Source: DASZQL01 sp964391865 (lineage in GTDB: Bacteria; Planctomycetota; Phycisphaerae; Phycisphaerales; UBA1924). From it: a stretch of 64,000 bases of DNA. The DNA lies in the NCBI GenBank assembly GCA_964391865.1, contig CAYMNQ010000001.1, forward strand, positions 620,001-684,000, in the 5' to 3' direction. The first letter of the stretch is position 1. Each line of letters starts with the position of its first letter. The notes under the pieces were generated by a model, which saw only the letters and a program-made list of their open reading frames with translations, did not search any database and had not been told where the DNA came from. Positions 7,631 through 16,729 of the stretch are shown in pieces. The translations under genes were made by a program, and so were the position numbers.

Positions 7631-9175
7631 TTACCCGAGGAGCTGGAGGGCCGACTGCGGCTGCGAGTTGGCCAGCGAGAGAATCTGCTGGGCCGACGTG
7701 CTGAGGATCTGCGACCGGGTGAGGGCCGCGGTTTCCGAGGCGAAGTCGGTGTCGCGGATGACGCTCTCGGCAGCGGTGGTGTTCTCGAGTGAGATACCCA
7801 GGCTGCGGATGGTGGCACCGATGGTGTTCTTTTGGAAGGCGCCGAGTCGACCGCGGAGCCCGCTGACTTCCTTGATGGCGTTCTCGACGACCGCTTGCGC
7901 GTTCGAGAGGTCGCCGTCAACAACGTTCAGGCTGGCACCCGCGCTGATGTCCTTGAGGAAGTAGTTGGTGGAGCCGTCCTTGGTGCGGCCGAGCGAGCGG
8001 GCCGCCACGTTGCCGATGCCGAGCGAGACCTTGCCCGCGATGTCCACGCGGCCGGCGAGCTGGAAGTCCGCGCCGCCGCTCTGGATCGTGAAGGCCGACA
8101 GGCTGCCGAGAGACTGGGCGGTCGTGCCCGATCCGCTGGTGGCGAGGTCGACCTCGACATCCAGGAAGTCGGTGTTGATGCGCGCCTTGGTGCCCGCGGT
8201 GGTGGCCGTGATCCCGTTGATGGTGGCGGAGACGTCGGCGCCCTTGTCGGTGATCTTGTTGGCCGCGGCCGCGAAGGTCGTCACCGACGCGGTGTCGGCG
8301 GCGGCGGTGTTGTTGGCGAGGAAGTTGTACGCGCCCGAGCCCTGCACACCGCCCGCGCTCGTCACCTTCACGGAGACGAACTGGTCGGAGCCGAACTTGT
8401 CGCTCTCGAGGCGGACGCCCGTGCCCGAGCCGACCGCCTTGACGCCGGTGATGTCGGTGTAGCTGTTGATCGCGCTGATGAACGAGGTCACCGTGGTGCC
8501 CGACGCGAAGCTGAGTTCGCGGCTGCCGCGGGCGCCGGCGATCTCGAGCGTGAAGGTGCTGGTCGCACCGTCCGTCGCGCCCGAGCCGCCCAGGTTCAGG
8601 TTGGTGCCGCCGAACGAGAGGAAGAAGCCGCCGATCTGGGCGGAGTCGGTGACCACGACGTCGACCGAGCGGGTCGAGCCGAAGTCGAGCTTGGCGCCGT
8701 TGACCTTGAAGGAGCTGACGTTGGCGTTGACGCCCGTGGTCGAGTAGTCAAAGCTGCCGTCCAGCAGCTTGGTGCCCTGGAAGCTGGTGGAGGACGAGAT
8801 GCGGTCGATGGTCTGGACGATCGAGTCGATCTGCAGCTGGTTCGCGCTCTTCTCTTCCGTCGACAGGCCCTGCGTGTTCGCGGTCGAGGTCACGAGTCCC
8901 TGGAGCTCGGTGAGCAGGCTGGCGATCTCGTCAAGGCCGCCCTCGGCGATGTTCACGACCTGGTCGGCGCGCTCGGCGTTCGAGATGGCCGCCGTCACCG
9001 CGCTCTTCTCAGCGCGCAGGTTCTGCGACGCGATCAGGCCGGCGGGGTCGTCCTTGCCGCGGTTGATGCGGAGACCGGTGGACAGCCGCTCCAGCGACAC
9101 GTTCAGGGACTTGTTGTTCGCCCCGAGCACGCGCTGACCAATGAGCGAGCTGACGTTGGTGTTAATACGACTCAT
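7631..9175 (-). CDS. fliC: Flagellin (second of three tandem copies)
   Basis: A 514-residue flagellin. It has MSRINTNVSSLIGQRVLG at the start, LSTGLRINRGKDDPAGLIAS in D1, and a C-terminal LRGRLGAFQKNTIGATIRS...ENTTAAESVIRDTDF block ending in SALQLLG. The middle has Gly/Thr-rich flagellin-IN modules (LEIAGARGSRELSFASG), homologous to those of the 5873-7447 copy. The ribosome site is strong (CACGGAGGAT, 3 nt before ATG) and almost identical to that of the 9544-11076 copy; its GGA core is also a candidate CsrA target. It is flanked on both sides by intrinsic terminators, so it is likely a separate transcription unit. Confidence 0.97.
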   Translation of the reverse strand: MSRINTNVSSLIGQRVLGANNKSLNVSLERLSTGLRINRGKDDPAGLIASQNLRAEKSAVTAAISNAERADQVVNIAEGGLDEIASLLTELQGLVTSTANTQGLSTEEKSANQLQIDSIVQTIDRISSSTSFQGTKLLDGSFDYSTTGVNANVSSFKVNGAKLDFGSTRSVDVVVTDSAQIGGFFLSFGGTNLNLGGSGATDGATSTFTLEIAGARGSRELSFASGTTVTSFISAINSYTDITGVKAVGSGTGVRLESDKFGSDQFVSVKVTSAGGVQGSGAYNFLANNTAAADTASVTTFAAAANKITDKGADVSATINGITATTAGTKARINTDFLDVEVDLATSGSGTTAQSLGSLSAFTIQSGGADFQLAGRVDIAGKVSLGIGNVAARSLGRTKDGSTNYFLKDISAGASLNVVDGDLSNAQAVVENAIKEVSGLRGRLGAFQKNTIGATIRSLGISLENTTAAESVIRDTDFASETAALTRSQILSTSAQQILSLANSQPQSALQLLG

Positions 9176-9438
9176 GTCATCCTCCGTGAACTGACGCGCC
9201 GTTTCTCGGCGGCCGCACTCGTCCTGCCTGACCCCCGACGCCCGTCGAGAGGTCCGGCCCGCCGTACACCGACGGGCCGCCGAGCGCGAGTGAGACCCGC
9301 CCCGGAACGAATCGCACGGTCACCTGCCGTGCTGTCCCCGGTGGATCGGAGGGTGCGCGAGTTGGATGAAGCTGGCGGATGGGCAGTTCGGCATGCCGGT
9401 TCCGCCTGTGCGGAGGTTTCAGTTACCGGATCGGGTGA
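9176..9438 (-). promoter_or_regulatory. Leader/promoter region of the second flagellin gene
   Basis: Because the upstream flagellin ends in a strong terminator at 9439-9466, this 263-base segment must contain the promoter of the 7631-9175 gene. No match to the sigma-28 (TAAA...GCCGATAA) or sigma-54 (TGGCAC-N5-TTGC) consensus was found by eye. The 3' end carries the CACGGAGGAT ribosome site. Several GC-rich inverted segments (for example around 9255-9300) could fold. Confidence 0.5.
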
Positions 9439-9466
9439 TAAAAAAACCCCCCGCGAGGGCGGGGGG
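9439..9466 (-). terminator. Intrinsic terminator of first flagellin gene
   Basis: An 8-bp stem CCCCCCGC / GCGGGGGG with loop CCTC on the minus strand is followed by TTTTTTTATC. It lies about 80 bases downstream of the flagellin stop at 9544. Confidence 0.92.
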
Positions 9467-9543
9467 GCGTGGTCCTGTAATCGTTGAGTTGAGGTGATTT
9501 CCCGATCGAAATGATCGGGCGTTGCGCCGAGCGACGCCGCGGT

Positions 9544-11076
9544 CTACCCGAGAAGTTGCAGCACGGTCTGCGCGTTCGCGTTCGCCGTCGCCAGGACCGA
9601 CGTACCCGCTGACACGAGAATCTGCGCCCGGCTCAACTCGCTGGTTTCGCGGGCGAAGTCGGCGTCGCGGATCTGCGACTCGCTGGCGGTGATGTTCTCA
9701 AAGCCCGCCTGCAGCGACGCGATGTTGGTCTGCAGGATGTTCCGCTCGAAGGCGCCGAGACGACCGCGCAGCGACGAGATCTCATCGATCGCGGCTTCGA
9801 GCACGCTGCTGGCGTTCGTGAGGTTCCCAGTCGCGAGGTTGTTGTCCCCGCCGCTCTTCAGGCTCGAAAGGAACTGCAGTTCCTGCGACACGCCGCCGTC
9901 GATCGGCACATACGCGCCGCCCAGCCGCGTGGCGGCGATCGAGTTCAGACCGATGCTGATCTGCTGCTGCGTCGTGATCTGCGGCCCGAGCTGGTAGCGG
10001 GCCCCGCCGCCGGTGATGACGAACGACTCCGCCGTCCCGTTCACCGTGGTGGCGAAAGTGGAATCGAGCAGCACCTTCATATCGAGGTCGGGGTTGCGCA
10101 GCGTGACCTCGAGCCCGCGCCCGGTGGCGAGCGCGCCGTTCACGAGCACCGTCACGTCGCGCCCGTAATCAATGTCCGCGACGGAGTACGTCGAGGGGGT
10201 GGCCCAGTTGATGAAGCCCGGCGCGTCATTGTTCAGCCGCGCGAAGTTGAGCGTGGTGCCGCCCGAGAGCCGCTTGACCGAGACAAAGTCCTCCGAACCG
10301 AACCCCGTGGACAGGAACGCGATCCCGCTGGTCGGGTCGCCCGCGTTGACGCGCACCGCCCGCACGCCGGTGATCGACGAGCGGTCGTTGATCGCGTCGA
10401 TGATGTGGTTGACCGTCACGCCCGACGTGAAGGTGTACTCGTCGACGCCCGTCCGCCCGGCGACTTCCAGTGTCACGGTCGAGGGCAGGTTGTCCGCGAC
10501 GGTCCAATTGGTATTCAGGAACAGCTTCGCCGTCTGGGCCGACCCGAGGACTTCGACATCGACGTCCACGCTCGATCGGTCGCCGAAGTTCACCCCGAAG
10601 AGCTGCGTCTTGACGAGCCGTGTGGTATCCACGCCGCTGGTCGAGTACGCCAGCGAGCCGTTCAACAGCTTCAGCCCGGCGAACGACGCGGTGTTGGCGA
10701 TGCGCGTGATCGAGTCGATCGCGGAGTCGATCTGCAGCTGGTTGGCGTCGACTTCTTCTTTCGACACCGCGCCGGAGTTGGCCGCTTCGACCACCAGGGC
10801 CTTGATCGAGTTCAACAGGTCGCTGACCTCCGACAGGGCGGCTTCGGCCGTCGAGATCACGCCGCTGGCGCGCTCGGAATTCTTGATGCCTTGCTGGAGC
10901 CCCGCGATCTCGGTGCGCAGCCGCTCGGAGATGATCAACCCGGCCGGATCGTCCGCCCCGCGGTTGATGCGCGACCCGGTCGCGAGACGCTGGAGCGTCG
11001 TTTCGAGCTGACCATTCGAACGCGCCAATCGCGTCTGCGCGATCAGGCTTGAAACGTTCGTGTTGATCCTAGCCAT
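9544..11076 (-). CDS. fliC: Flagellin (first, most divergent copy)
   Basis: A 510-residue flagellin with MARINTNVSSLIAQTRLA, TGSRINRGADDPAGLIIS and the C-terminal LRGRLGAFERNILQTN...ENITASESQIRDADFARE block ending in TVLQLLG. It departs from the other two copies in D1 (ERLRTEIAGLQQGIKNSERAS instead of the RADQVVNIAEGG type) and has unrelated spacing in the variable domain. It may be a distinct filament segment. It follows csrA with a 112-base gap that contains a GGA-loop hairpin (11140-11155), and has a CACGGAGGAT ribosome site. Confidence 0.97.
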   Translation of the reverse strand: MARINTNVSSLIAQTRLARSNGQLETTLQRLATGSRINRGADDPAGLIISERLRTEIAGLQQGIKNSERASGVISTAEAALSEVSDLLNSIKALVVEAANSGAVSKEEVDANQLQIDSAIDSITRIANTASFAGLKLLNGSLAYSTSGVDTTRLVKTQLFGVNFGDRSSVDVDVEVLGSAQTAKLFLNTNWTVADNLPSTVTLEVAGRTGVDEYTFTSGVTVNHIIDAINDRSSITGVRAVRVNAGDPTSGIAFLSTGFGSEDFVSVKRLSGGTTLNFARLNNDAPGFINWATPSTYSVADIDYGRDVTVLVNGALATGRGLEVTLRNPDLDMKVLLDSTFATTVNGTAESFVITGGGARYQLGPQITTQQQISIGLNSIAATRLGGAYVPIDGGVSQELQFLSSLKSGGDNNLATGNLTNASSVLEAAIDEISSLRGRLGAFERNILQTNIASLQAGFENITASESQIRDADFARETSELSRAQILVSAGTSVLATANANAQTVLQLLG

Positions 11077-11139
11077 GACAATCCTCCGTGATTGGGGCTA
11101 CGGCTGTTGGGGACGTTGACGGGCCGTGCGTGGGACGCG

Positions 11140-11155
11140 GCTGATATCCATCAGC
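11140..11155 (-). promoter_or_regulatory. Candidate CsrA-binding hairpin in flagellin leader
   Basis: On the minus strand the leader reads GCTGAT-GGAT-ATCAGC: a 6-bp perfect stem presenting GGA in the loop, the canonical CsrA target geometry. It sits about 64 nt upstream of the flagellin ATG (11076). A second GGA lies in the Shine-Dalgarno (CACGGAGGAT). Two sites, one over the ribosome site, match the known layout of the Bacillus hag leader. Binding itself is inferred. Confidence 0.55.
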
Positions 11156-11188
11156 GGCGCGGGAAGAACGGGGGGGGCGCGAACGAAC

Positions 11189-11527
11189 TCAGGCCCGCTT
11201 GCGGGCCGGGGTGGCTTCGATGGGACGCGACGAGGACGGCGACGACGGCGGCGGCATGGACAAGTCGCCCGCCGCCTTCAGCGCCGAACCGATCCGCGCC
11301 GCGCGGGACGCCGCGGGGCGCACCGGCAGGGCGGGCAGGTCGGCGGCGCGGGCGGCCTGCTCGTTCTCGGCCTTGATCGCGTCGTACACCTCCTTGCGGT
11401 GGACGGCGACGCGCGAGGGCGCCGAGATGCCGAGCCGGACCTTGTCGCCGCGGATATCGACGACGGTGATCTCGATGTCATCACCGATCATGATTGTTTC
11501 GTCGCGCAGGCGTGAGAGCACCAGCAT
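11189..11527 (-). CDS. csrA: Carbon storage regulator CsrA with C-terminal extension
   Basis: Start at ATG 11527, preceded by AAGGAG; an in-frame ATG at 11578 would add 17 unrelated residues. The product is 112 residues. Residues 1-60 are a standard CsrA: MLVLSRLRDETIMIGDDIEI, then VRLGISAPSRVAVHRKEVYDAI, which pairs the GxxAP and RVAVHRKEV RNA-binding surfaces. CsrA binds GGA loops in mRNA leaders and usually blocks translation. The remaining ~50 residues are an Ala/Pro/Ser-rich tail, much longer than typical 60-75-residue CsrA, of unknown use. It lies between fliW and three flagellins, as in FliW-CsrA-flagellin feedback systems. Confidence 0.95.
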   Translation of the reverse strand: MLVLSRLRDETIMIGDDIEITVVDIRGDKVRLGISAPSRVAVHRKEVYDAIKAENEQAARAADLPALPVRPAASRAARIGSALKAAGDLSMPPPSSPSSSRPIEATPARKRA

Positions 11528-11651
11528 GAGAAACGGCTCCTTCCGTGGAACCTGGAGTGAGGCGGTCGGCGGCATCATGCCGCCGGCGCGGAGGAAGAGC
11601 GGCGCCGCGACAGAAACGCGCGGGCGGCACCGAAACAGAAGACCCGGTCGA

Positions 11652-12098
11652 TCAGGCGGACATGGCGCGGGCCGGCTGGTCGAGCTTGACCAGTTCGTGC
11701 CGCGTGGTCCACCTCTTCTCGGCGAGCACCAACTGCTCGCCCAGCTTCAAGAGTGTGTTCACCACCAGCGGGCCTTGAAGATTGCCCGTCAGCGTGTTGT
11801 TCACCTTGTTCACGATCACGAAGACCTGAGCGTCCTCGAGCCGACCGATCTTCAAGTCTTCCATCTGCTCGGAGCGGATGGGGACCGAGTAATCGGCGAT
11901 GAACAGATTGGGATCGGTCACGACGAACGCAAGCCCCGCATCGTCGATGCACTGGAGCCAGAAAAAACACGCGTCGTCGTTCGGCTGCAGGAGGCAGTAG
12001 CGCTTGAGCTGCTGGAACCCGAGCAAGCCCTTCGGAAAGGTGATCACGCGGTCCTCCGCGATCTCAACCGTGCCGAAGCGTGATGTCCGCACTTCCAT
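11652..12098 (-). CDS. fliW: Flagellar assembly factor FliW
   Basis: Start chosen at ATG 12098 (148 residues, the usual FliW length); ATGs at 12137 and 12224 are in frame but add no family sequence. Recognisable FliW text: RFGTVEIAEDRVITFPKGLLGF at the N-terminus, then FFWLQCIDDAGLAFVVTDP and VFVIVNKVNNTLTGNLQGP. FliW binds free flagellin or, when flagellin has been exported, binds CsrA and relieves its block on flagellin translation. The gene is 125 bases upstream of csrA and directly downstream of flgL, giving the usual FlgL-FliW-CsrA-FliC block. Confidence 0.95.
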   Translation of the reverse strand: MEVRTSRFGTVEIAEDRVITFPKGLLGFQQLKRYCLLQPNDDACFFWLQCIDDAGLAFVVTDPNLFIADYSVPIRSEQMEDLKIGRLEDAQVFVIVNKVNNTLTGNLQGPLVVNTLLKLGEQLVLAEKRWTTRHELVKLDQPARAMSA

Positions 12099-12223
12099 GG
12101 GAGTGCTCCGCAAACTCGGCCGACTGTCCTCGTCCATCCCGCCTCCGTAGCGGGCGACTTCCTGTCTAAACCGCGGGCTGGCCGAACTACCCGCGGCGGG
12201 GAGAGCAAACCGAATGACGATCA

Positions 12224-14263
12224 CTAGAGGAAATTGATCAGCGAGAGCGGGCGGGCCGAGGCGATCGTCGAGTACCCGGCCTGCAGTTGGGTCTGGAGCA
12301 ATGTGAAGCGGGTCGCCGCCTCCGTGAAATCAACGTCTTGCAGCGAACTCTTGATGGAACGATCGAGATCAGACGAATCCTGCAAACGGGTCTGGGCGGC
12401 CTCGACCCGCGCCTGCCGCGTGCCGACGGTGGCCCGCGCGGACGAGAGGCGTTCGAGGTCCGCTTCCAGCCGTGTCCCCGCAAAGGTGATGCCACGCTCG
12501 TTATTGCTCGCTAGCGCGTCGCGCAGGTCGATCAGCGTGCTGATCAAGCCATCAACGCGCACGGTCGCGCGGTCCGAACCGGCAAGAGTTGCCGGTGACC
12601 CCGCGGTGAACGTCCCGTCGAGCAGCCCCAGGTCCTCGGCGGCGTACCCGTTCAGGCTCGTCACCGTGGTCGCCCCAGTCGCCGGGGCCGAGGAATCCGT
12701 GAACACGATGCCGTTCCCGTTGTTGTTCACGCTCGCCGTGAACACCGCGCCGAGCCCCGCGGCGGCGGCGGCGGCGTTGATCTTATCCAACACCGTCTGA
12801 ACGCTCGACAGGTCCGCCGGCACCAGGTCGACATCGAACGTGCTCGAACCGTTCGCCAGCGTCACCCGGAAGTCCACGTTCCGCGCCGAGTCGGGCGCCG
12901 AGGTCAGCGGGTTGATCGCCCCATCGGCGATCTGCACGCCACGCCCGTCATTCAGCACGCTGGTCGCGGTGTCGGGCGCGAACGAGCGGATGCCGAGCGT
13001 CAGCGCCGCGGTGCCCCCGACGTCGGCGACCGACAGCCGGTGACCGGATACTTCGTTGACGATGTTGATCGAGTTGCCCGAGGGATCGATCTCCAGCCGA
13101 GCGCCGACGTTGACCTGCCGCACGATCTCCTGCAGTTGCCCGATGGTCAGCGGCCCCGCGGTGGTGAACTGCCCGAGCGCCCCGCCGTTGCGGATGTTGA
13201 TGACGCCGAACGTCAGCGGCGTGCCCGGGTTCAACGAAGACAGCGTCGTATCCAGCGATAAGCGCGGGTCCAGTTCTGTGCCGGCGTTCGTGCTGACCTG
13301 CGCCGCCGTCGTGAAGTTGAAGTTGTCCAGCCCCAGCGACTTCGCCGTCGAGCCGATCGGCCCGTCCGAAAAGCTGATCGTGTACCCCGCCGCGACCGTG
13401 TTCAGCGCGATCCGCTCGCCCGACACGCCCACGCCCGCCGGATACGCGCCCGTCAGCGCCGCCGCGTCCGCCTGCCGGATCGCCGACTCGATGATGTTCA
13501 CCACGTCGCCGACATTCGCCGCGTTGGTCAGGTCCGCCGTGATCGTCTGCGGCGTGGTGCCGTTGTCGATCGTGATGCGGATGCTCCCCAGTCCCGCCGA
13601 GCCCGCCGCCGGCCCGCGAAGATCCGCGATCCGCGTCGTCAGCGTCAGTTGCGGGTTCAGATCAACGCTCCCCTTCACGCGCGACGAGAGCGCCCCGACA
13701 GCAGCATCCGCGCCGAGCGTGATCGGGAAATCCACGCCCTCACCCAGATCGGTGCGCAAGCCGGACCCCGTGCCGAGGTAGCGGTACCCGCCGCGGAACG
13801 CCTCGACGGGCCTCCCCGTCGAGCGATCGCCGCCGAAGAGCTGGATGCCCGCGAAGTCGCGGTTCAGCGCGACGATGAGCTCATCGACCTTCGAGCCGAT
13901 CACCTCCGCCTGCGCCCGGCGTGTATCCGCGTCGGACCCGACGCCCACCTGCGACGACGCGATCTCTTTCGCTTCGCGGATGCTGTCGATCAGCGTGCCG
14001 AGCTGCTGGTCGAGCGTGCCGAGGACCGAGCCCGCGTGCGTGAGGTTGCGGTCGCGCTGCTCAAGCCCCTCGAGGCGCGTATCGAGCACGCCAATGAGCG
14101 ACGACGCGATCGCGTCATCGCTCGGGCGGTTCACGCGCTGGAAGCTCGACAACTGCTCCTGCACGCGCAACAACTGCAGGTTCGTGTTCGTCACGTTCCG
14201 CTGGTACGTCTGCGACGTCAACAGATTCGGCACGCGGGCGAGATTCGAGGGGATGAAACTCAT
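12224..14263 (-). CDS. flgL: Flagellar hook-associated protein FlgL (HAP3)
   Basis: A 679-residue junction protein joining hook to filament. The N-terminus MSFIPSNLARVPNLLTSQ with QLLRVQEQLSSFQRVNRPSDDAIAS, and the C-terminus SSLQDVDFTEAATRFTLLQTQLQAGYSTIA ending in SLINFL, are FlgL/flagellin-fold coiled-coil ends. It is about twice the length of enterobacterial FlgL because of a large middle region with repeated flagellin-IN-like modules. It follows flgK; a heptamer-rich spacer separates them. Confidence 0.93.
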   Translation of the reverse strand: MSFIPSNLARVPNLLTSQTYQRNVTNTNLQLLRVQEQLSSFQRVNRPSDDAIASSLIGVLDTRLEGLEQRDRNLTHAGSVLGTLDQQLGTLIDSIREAKEIASSQVGVGSDADTRRAQAEVIGSKVDELIVALNRDFAGIQLFGGDRSTGRPVEAFRGGYRYLGTGSGLRTDLGEGVDFPITLGADAAVGALSSRVKGSVDLNPQLTLTTRIADLRGPAAGSAGLGSIRITIDNGTTPQTITADLTNAANVGDVVNIIESAIRQADAAALTGAYPAGVGVSGERIALNTVAAGYTISFSDGPIGSTAKSLGLDNFNFTTAAQVSTNAGTELDPRLSLDTTLSSLNPGTPLTFGVINIRNGGALGQFTTAGPLTIGQLQEIVRQVNVGARLEIDPSGNSINIVNEVSGHRLSVADVGGTAALTLGIRSFAPDTATSVLNDGRGVQIADGAINPLTSAPDSARNVDFRVTLANGSSTFDVDLVPADLSSVQTVLDKINAAAAAAGLGAVFTASVNNNGNGIVFTDSSAPATGATTVTSLNGYAAEDLGLLDGTFTAGSPATLAGSDRATVRVDGLISTLIDLRDALASNNERGITFAGTRLEADLERLSSARATVGTRQARVEAAQTRLQDSSDLDRSIKSSLQDVDFTEAATRFTLLQTQLQAGYSTIASARPLSLINFL

Positions 14264-14267
14264 GGGA

Positions 14268-14398
14268 GAGTCCTGAGTCGTGAGTCCTGAGGGTCAGTGC
14301 TGAAGTGCGAGTGCTGAGTGCTGAGTGCTGAGTGCTGAGTGCTGACTCAAGAACGCGCCGAGGTCCGTTGGCTTCAAGCTCCAAGCTTCCAGCTTCAA
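14268..14398. repeat. Three heptamer arrays between flgK and flgL
   Basis: All have a 7-nt period: GAGTCCT-type units at 14268-14295, five perfect GAGTGCT units at 14309-14343, and four GCTTCAA-type units at 14371-14398. Three different unit sequences with one period lie side by side in a ~135-base spacer inside a flagellar operon. Confidence 0.85.
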
Positions 14399-14401
14399 GC
14401 C

Positions 14402-16135
14402 CTACACCAGCCCGAGCAACACCTGCGTCAGATCGTTGATCACCGAAACAAACCGGGCCGCGCCCTGGTACTGCTGCTGATAGTTGATGAGATTGACGGA
14501 CTCTTCATCGAGGCTCACGCCGCTGACCGCCGCGTTCTGCGCTTCCAGGCTCTGGCGCACCGTGCCCAGCGCGGTCGCGCGGCTCGCGGCGGCGGCGGTC
14601 TTCACACCCGTCGTCTCCACCGTCTTCAGCCACGTCTCGCTGATCGTGTCCCCGCCGAAGAACTCCGACCCCGTCTCGCGCAGCTTCGAGATCGCCAGCG
14701 CCGTCTGATTCTGCCCGTCCGCGAAGCCCACCGTCAGCGCGTTCGGATCAGCGCGAAGGTCCGCCCGCACCGCGATGTCCTCGCCCGTCGTCCCCGTGAA
14801 GAACGAGTTCACCCCCAGCACCGCCAGCGCACCGGACGAGTCATTCTCGAAGCTCACGTCGTACCCGGCGGCGGTCGTCAGGCGCAACTGCCCGCCGCTG
14901 GTGATGCTCGCCGTCAGGTTCGTCACCGTGTTGAGCGAATTGACCAGGCTCTGCAGCGAGGTGTCGTTCGTCGTGCCGGGCGTGCCGGCGGTGGTGATGC
15001 CGTCGAGATCGATCTGGATTGTCTGCCGCGTGCGCAGCCCGTTCTGATCGGTGATGACCACGTCGAACGAGCCGTTCTTCACCTTGAAGGGCAGGTCGGT
15101 GAACGTGACATTCGCCGGCTCGTTGAACGCGCGCGTCTGGTCGGCGACGGGCACGACCTGCCACGCCGTGTGATCGGTGAGCCGCTTGCCGGGTCGGCCC
15201 TGCGAGTGCAGCCGGTTGACCTCGAAAATGACGCCGCTGGAGAGGCGGTCGAGATCGGTGATCGTCTGATCGATCGCGCCCGTGCGCTGCGCCAGGAGCG
15301 CGCCGAGCCGCCCCGTCTCGATGTTCAGCACGTCACCGCTGTCGGAGACAACGGCTTCGTAGGTAATCGCGTTGTTCTCGCTCTGCACGCGCAGCTCGAT
15401 GCCGCGCGAGCGCGTGCCGAGCAGCACGGGTGTGGAACCGACGAGTACGTCCGCCACGCCGTTCGGCTGCTCGATCACGGTAACATCGATCAACTGTGAC
15501 AACTCAGCGATCAGGCTGTCGCGCTGGTCCTTCAGCGCGCCGTCGCCGCCCGATCCCACGCCGCCCGCGTCGATGATCGCGCCGTTCGTGCTCGCGATCT
15601 GCTCCAGGATCGCGTCGGCGCGCTGCACGGTGAAACGGATCTGGTCCTCCACCTGCGAGCGCTGCCGGATCAGGTCGCCGCGGAGCTGCTTGATGAAGCT
15701 CGCGAGCTGCGCGCCCTGTTCGACGGCGGACTGCTTCGTCACCGCGCCGCCCGGGTTGTTCGCCAGCTCGGAGAACGCGCTGAAGAACTTCGAGAATTCG
15801 CTGGACAGATCGGTGCCGGAGAGTTCGTTCAGCACCGTCTCGACCTGCCCGAGGATCGCCTGGTCGATCTGCGCGCCCTGCTCCTGCGAGATGCCGCCGC
15901 GGAGCCGCGCCTGCAGCGCCGGGTCGATCTGGCGCCGGACTTCCTCGACCCCCACGCCGCGCCCGATGAAGGTGCCCGCTTGCACCTGCTCGGAACGGTT
16001 GTGCGCGAAGCCGATCCGCTGCCGGTGGAAGCCCAGCGTGTTGACGTTCGCGATGTTGTTGCCGGTCACCTGCAGCGCGATCTGGCTCGCGTTGAGCGCC
16101 GATTGCCCGATGATCAGCGAACTGGTGAGTCCCAT
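14402..16135 (-). CDS. flgK: Flagellar hook-associated protein FlgK (HAP1)
   Basis: A 577-residue protein. The N-terminal rod/hook signature is clear: IGQSALNASQIALQVTGNNIANVNTLGFHRQR. Residues ~85-180 (QAILGQVETVLNELSGTDLSSEFSKFFSAFSELANNP) match the FlgK helical domain. The C-terminus (SLDEESVNLINYQQQYQGAARFVSVINDLTQVLLGLV) is the classic FlgK D0 helix. FlgK caps the hook and, with FlgL, forms the junction to the filament. The likely chaperone gene flgN lies just upstream in the same direction. Confidence 0.96.
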   Translation of the reverse strand: MGLTSSLIIGQSALNASQIALQVTGNNIANVNTLGFHRQRIGFAHNRSEQVQAGTFIGRGVGVEEVRRQIDPALQARLRGGISQEQGAQIDQAILGQVETVLNELSGTDLSSEFSKFFSAFSELANNPGGAVTKQSAVEQGAQLASFIKQLRGDLIRQRSQVEDQIRFTVQRADAILEQIASTNGAIIDAGGVGSGGDGALKDQRDSLIAELSQLIDVTVIEQPNGVADVLVGSTPVLLGTRSRGIELRVQSENNAITYEAVVSDSGDVLNIETGRLGALLAQRTGAIDQTITDLDRLSSGVIFEVNRLHSQGRPGKRLTDHTAWQVVPVADQTRAFNEPANVTFTDLPFKVKNGSFDVVITDQNGLRTRQTIQIDLDGITTAGTPGTTNDTSLQSLVNSLNTVTNLTASITSGGQLRLTTAAGYDVSFENDSSGALAVLGVNSFFTGTTGEDIAVRADLRADPNALTVGFADGQNQTALAISKLRETGSEFFGGDTISETWLKTVETTGVKTAAAASRATALGTVRQSLEAQNAAVSGVSLDEESVNLINYQQQYQGAARFVSVINDLTQVLLGLV

Positions 16136-16180
16136 GAGTGTCTTGAGTCCTGAGTCGTGCGACTTGAGGGAGGAGGCGAT

Positions 16181-16729
16181 TCAGCTGGTGAGGTCGAGCG
16201 CGGAGACAACCGTGTTGCCGGGGGTCACGCTGCCGCGTCGGGTGTACGTCTGCGCGTGGTTCAACCGGGCCGCGAGCTGCTGCATCAGGCCTTCCATGTG
16301 CAGCGCCAGCGCCCGCGCCGCCGTCCCCACGAGCTGGTTCTCGCGGTGAACTTCCTCGATCAGCCCGCGCAGGCGCTGCGCCTGCTCGGTCATTCGTGCG
16401 CGGCAGGACTCCGGCGCGCGCTCCGCGAGCCACGACAGCCGCGTGTACTGCTTGCTCGGCGAGCCGAGGTCCTGCGCCAGCGAGCCGACCAGCCGCAGCC
16501 GCTGCTTCTCAAGCTCGGCGATCTGCTGGATCGCGTCGCTCTCTCGCGCGATGCACTCGGCGATCTCGTTGGTCCGCGCGCCGCGCATGGCGGCGTGCCG
16601 ACGCCGCACCAGCCCGAGCATCTGCTCGTAGACCGCGATGAAGCGGGCCACCAGCGATTCAAGCTCGCTCACACGCGGATCGGCAGGGTCAAGGGCTGTG
16701 GCGGTCGGGCTTGGCTTGATGTCCGGCAT
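16181..16729 (-). CDS. flgN: FlgN-like flagellar export chaperone
   Basis: A 182-residue, almost fully helical protein. It has the FlgN pattern: a long Leu/Ala heptad region (LESLVARFIAVYEQMLGLVRRR), a mid helix NEIAECIARESDAIQQIAELEKQRLRL, and a C-terminal tail with NHAQTYTRRG. FlgN binds the C-termini of FlgK and FlgL and brings them to the export gate. Its first 41 bases overlap the end of the flgJ-like gene (16689-16729), which suggests translational coupling. Sequence similarity is modest; position between flgJ and flgK supports the call. Confidence 0.8.
   Translation of the reverse strand: MPDIKPSPTATALDPADPRVSELESLVARFIAVYEQMLGLVRRRHAAMRGARTNEIAECIARESDAIQQIAELEKQRLRLVGSLAQDLGSPSKQYTRLSWLAERAPESCRARMTEQAQRLRGLIEEVHRENQLVGTAARALALHMEGLMQQLAARLNHAQTYTRRGSVTPGNTVVSALDLTS

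Noticed and set aside
9376..9391. CGGCATGCCGAACTGC as a sigma-54 promoter for the second flagellin
   Set aside because: Spacing between the GG and GC pairs is one base too long and the TTGC box is poor.
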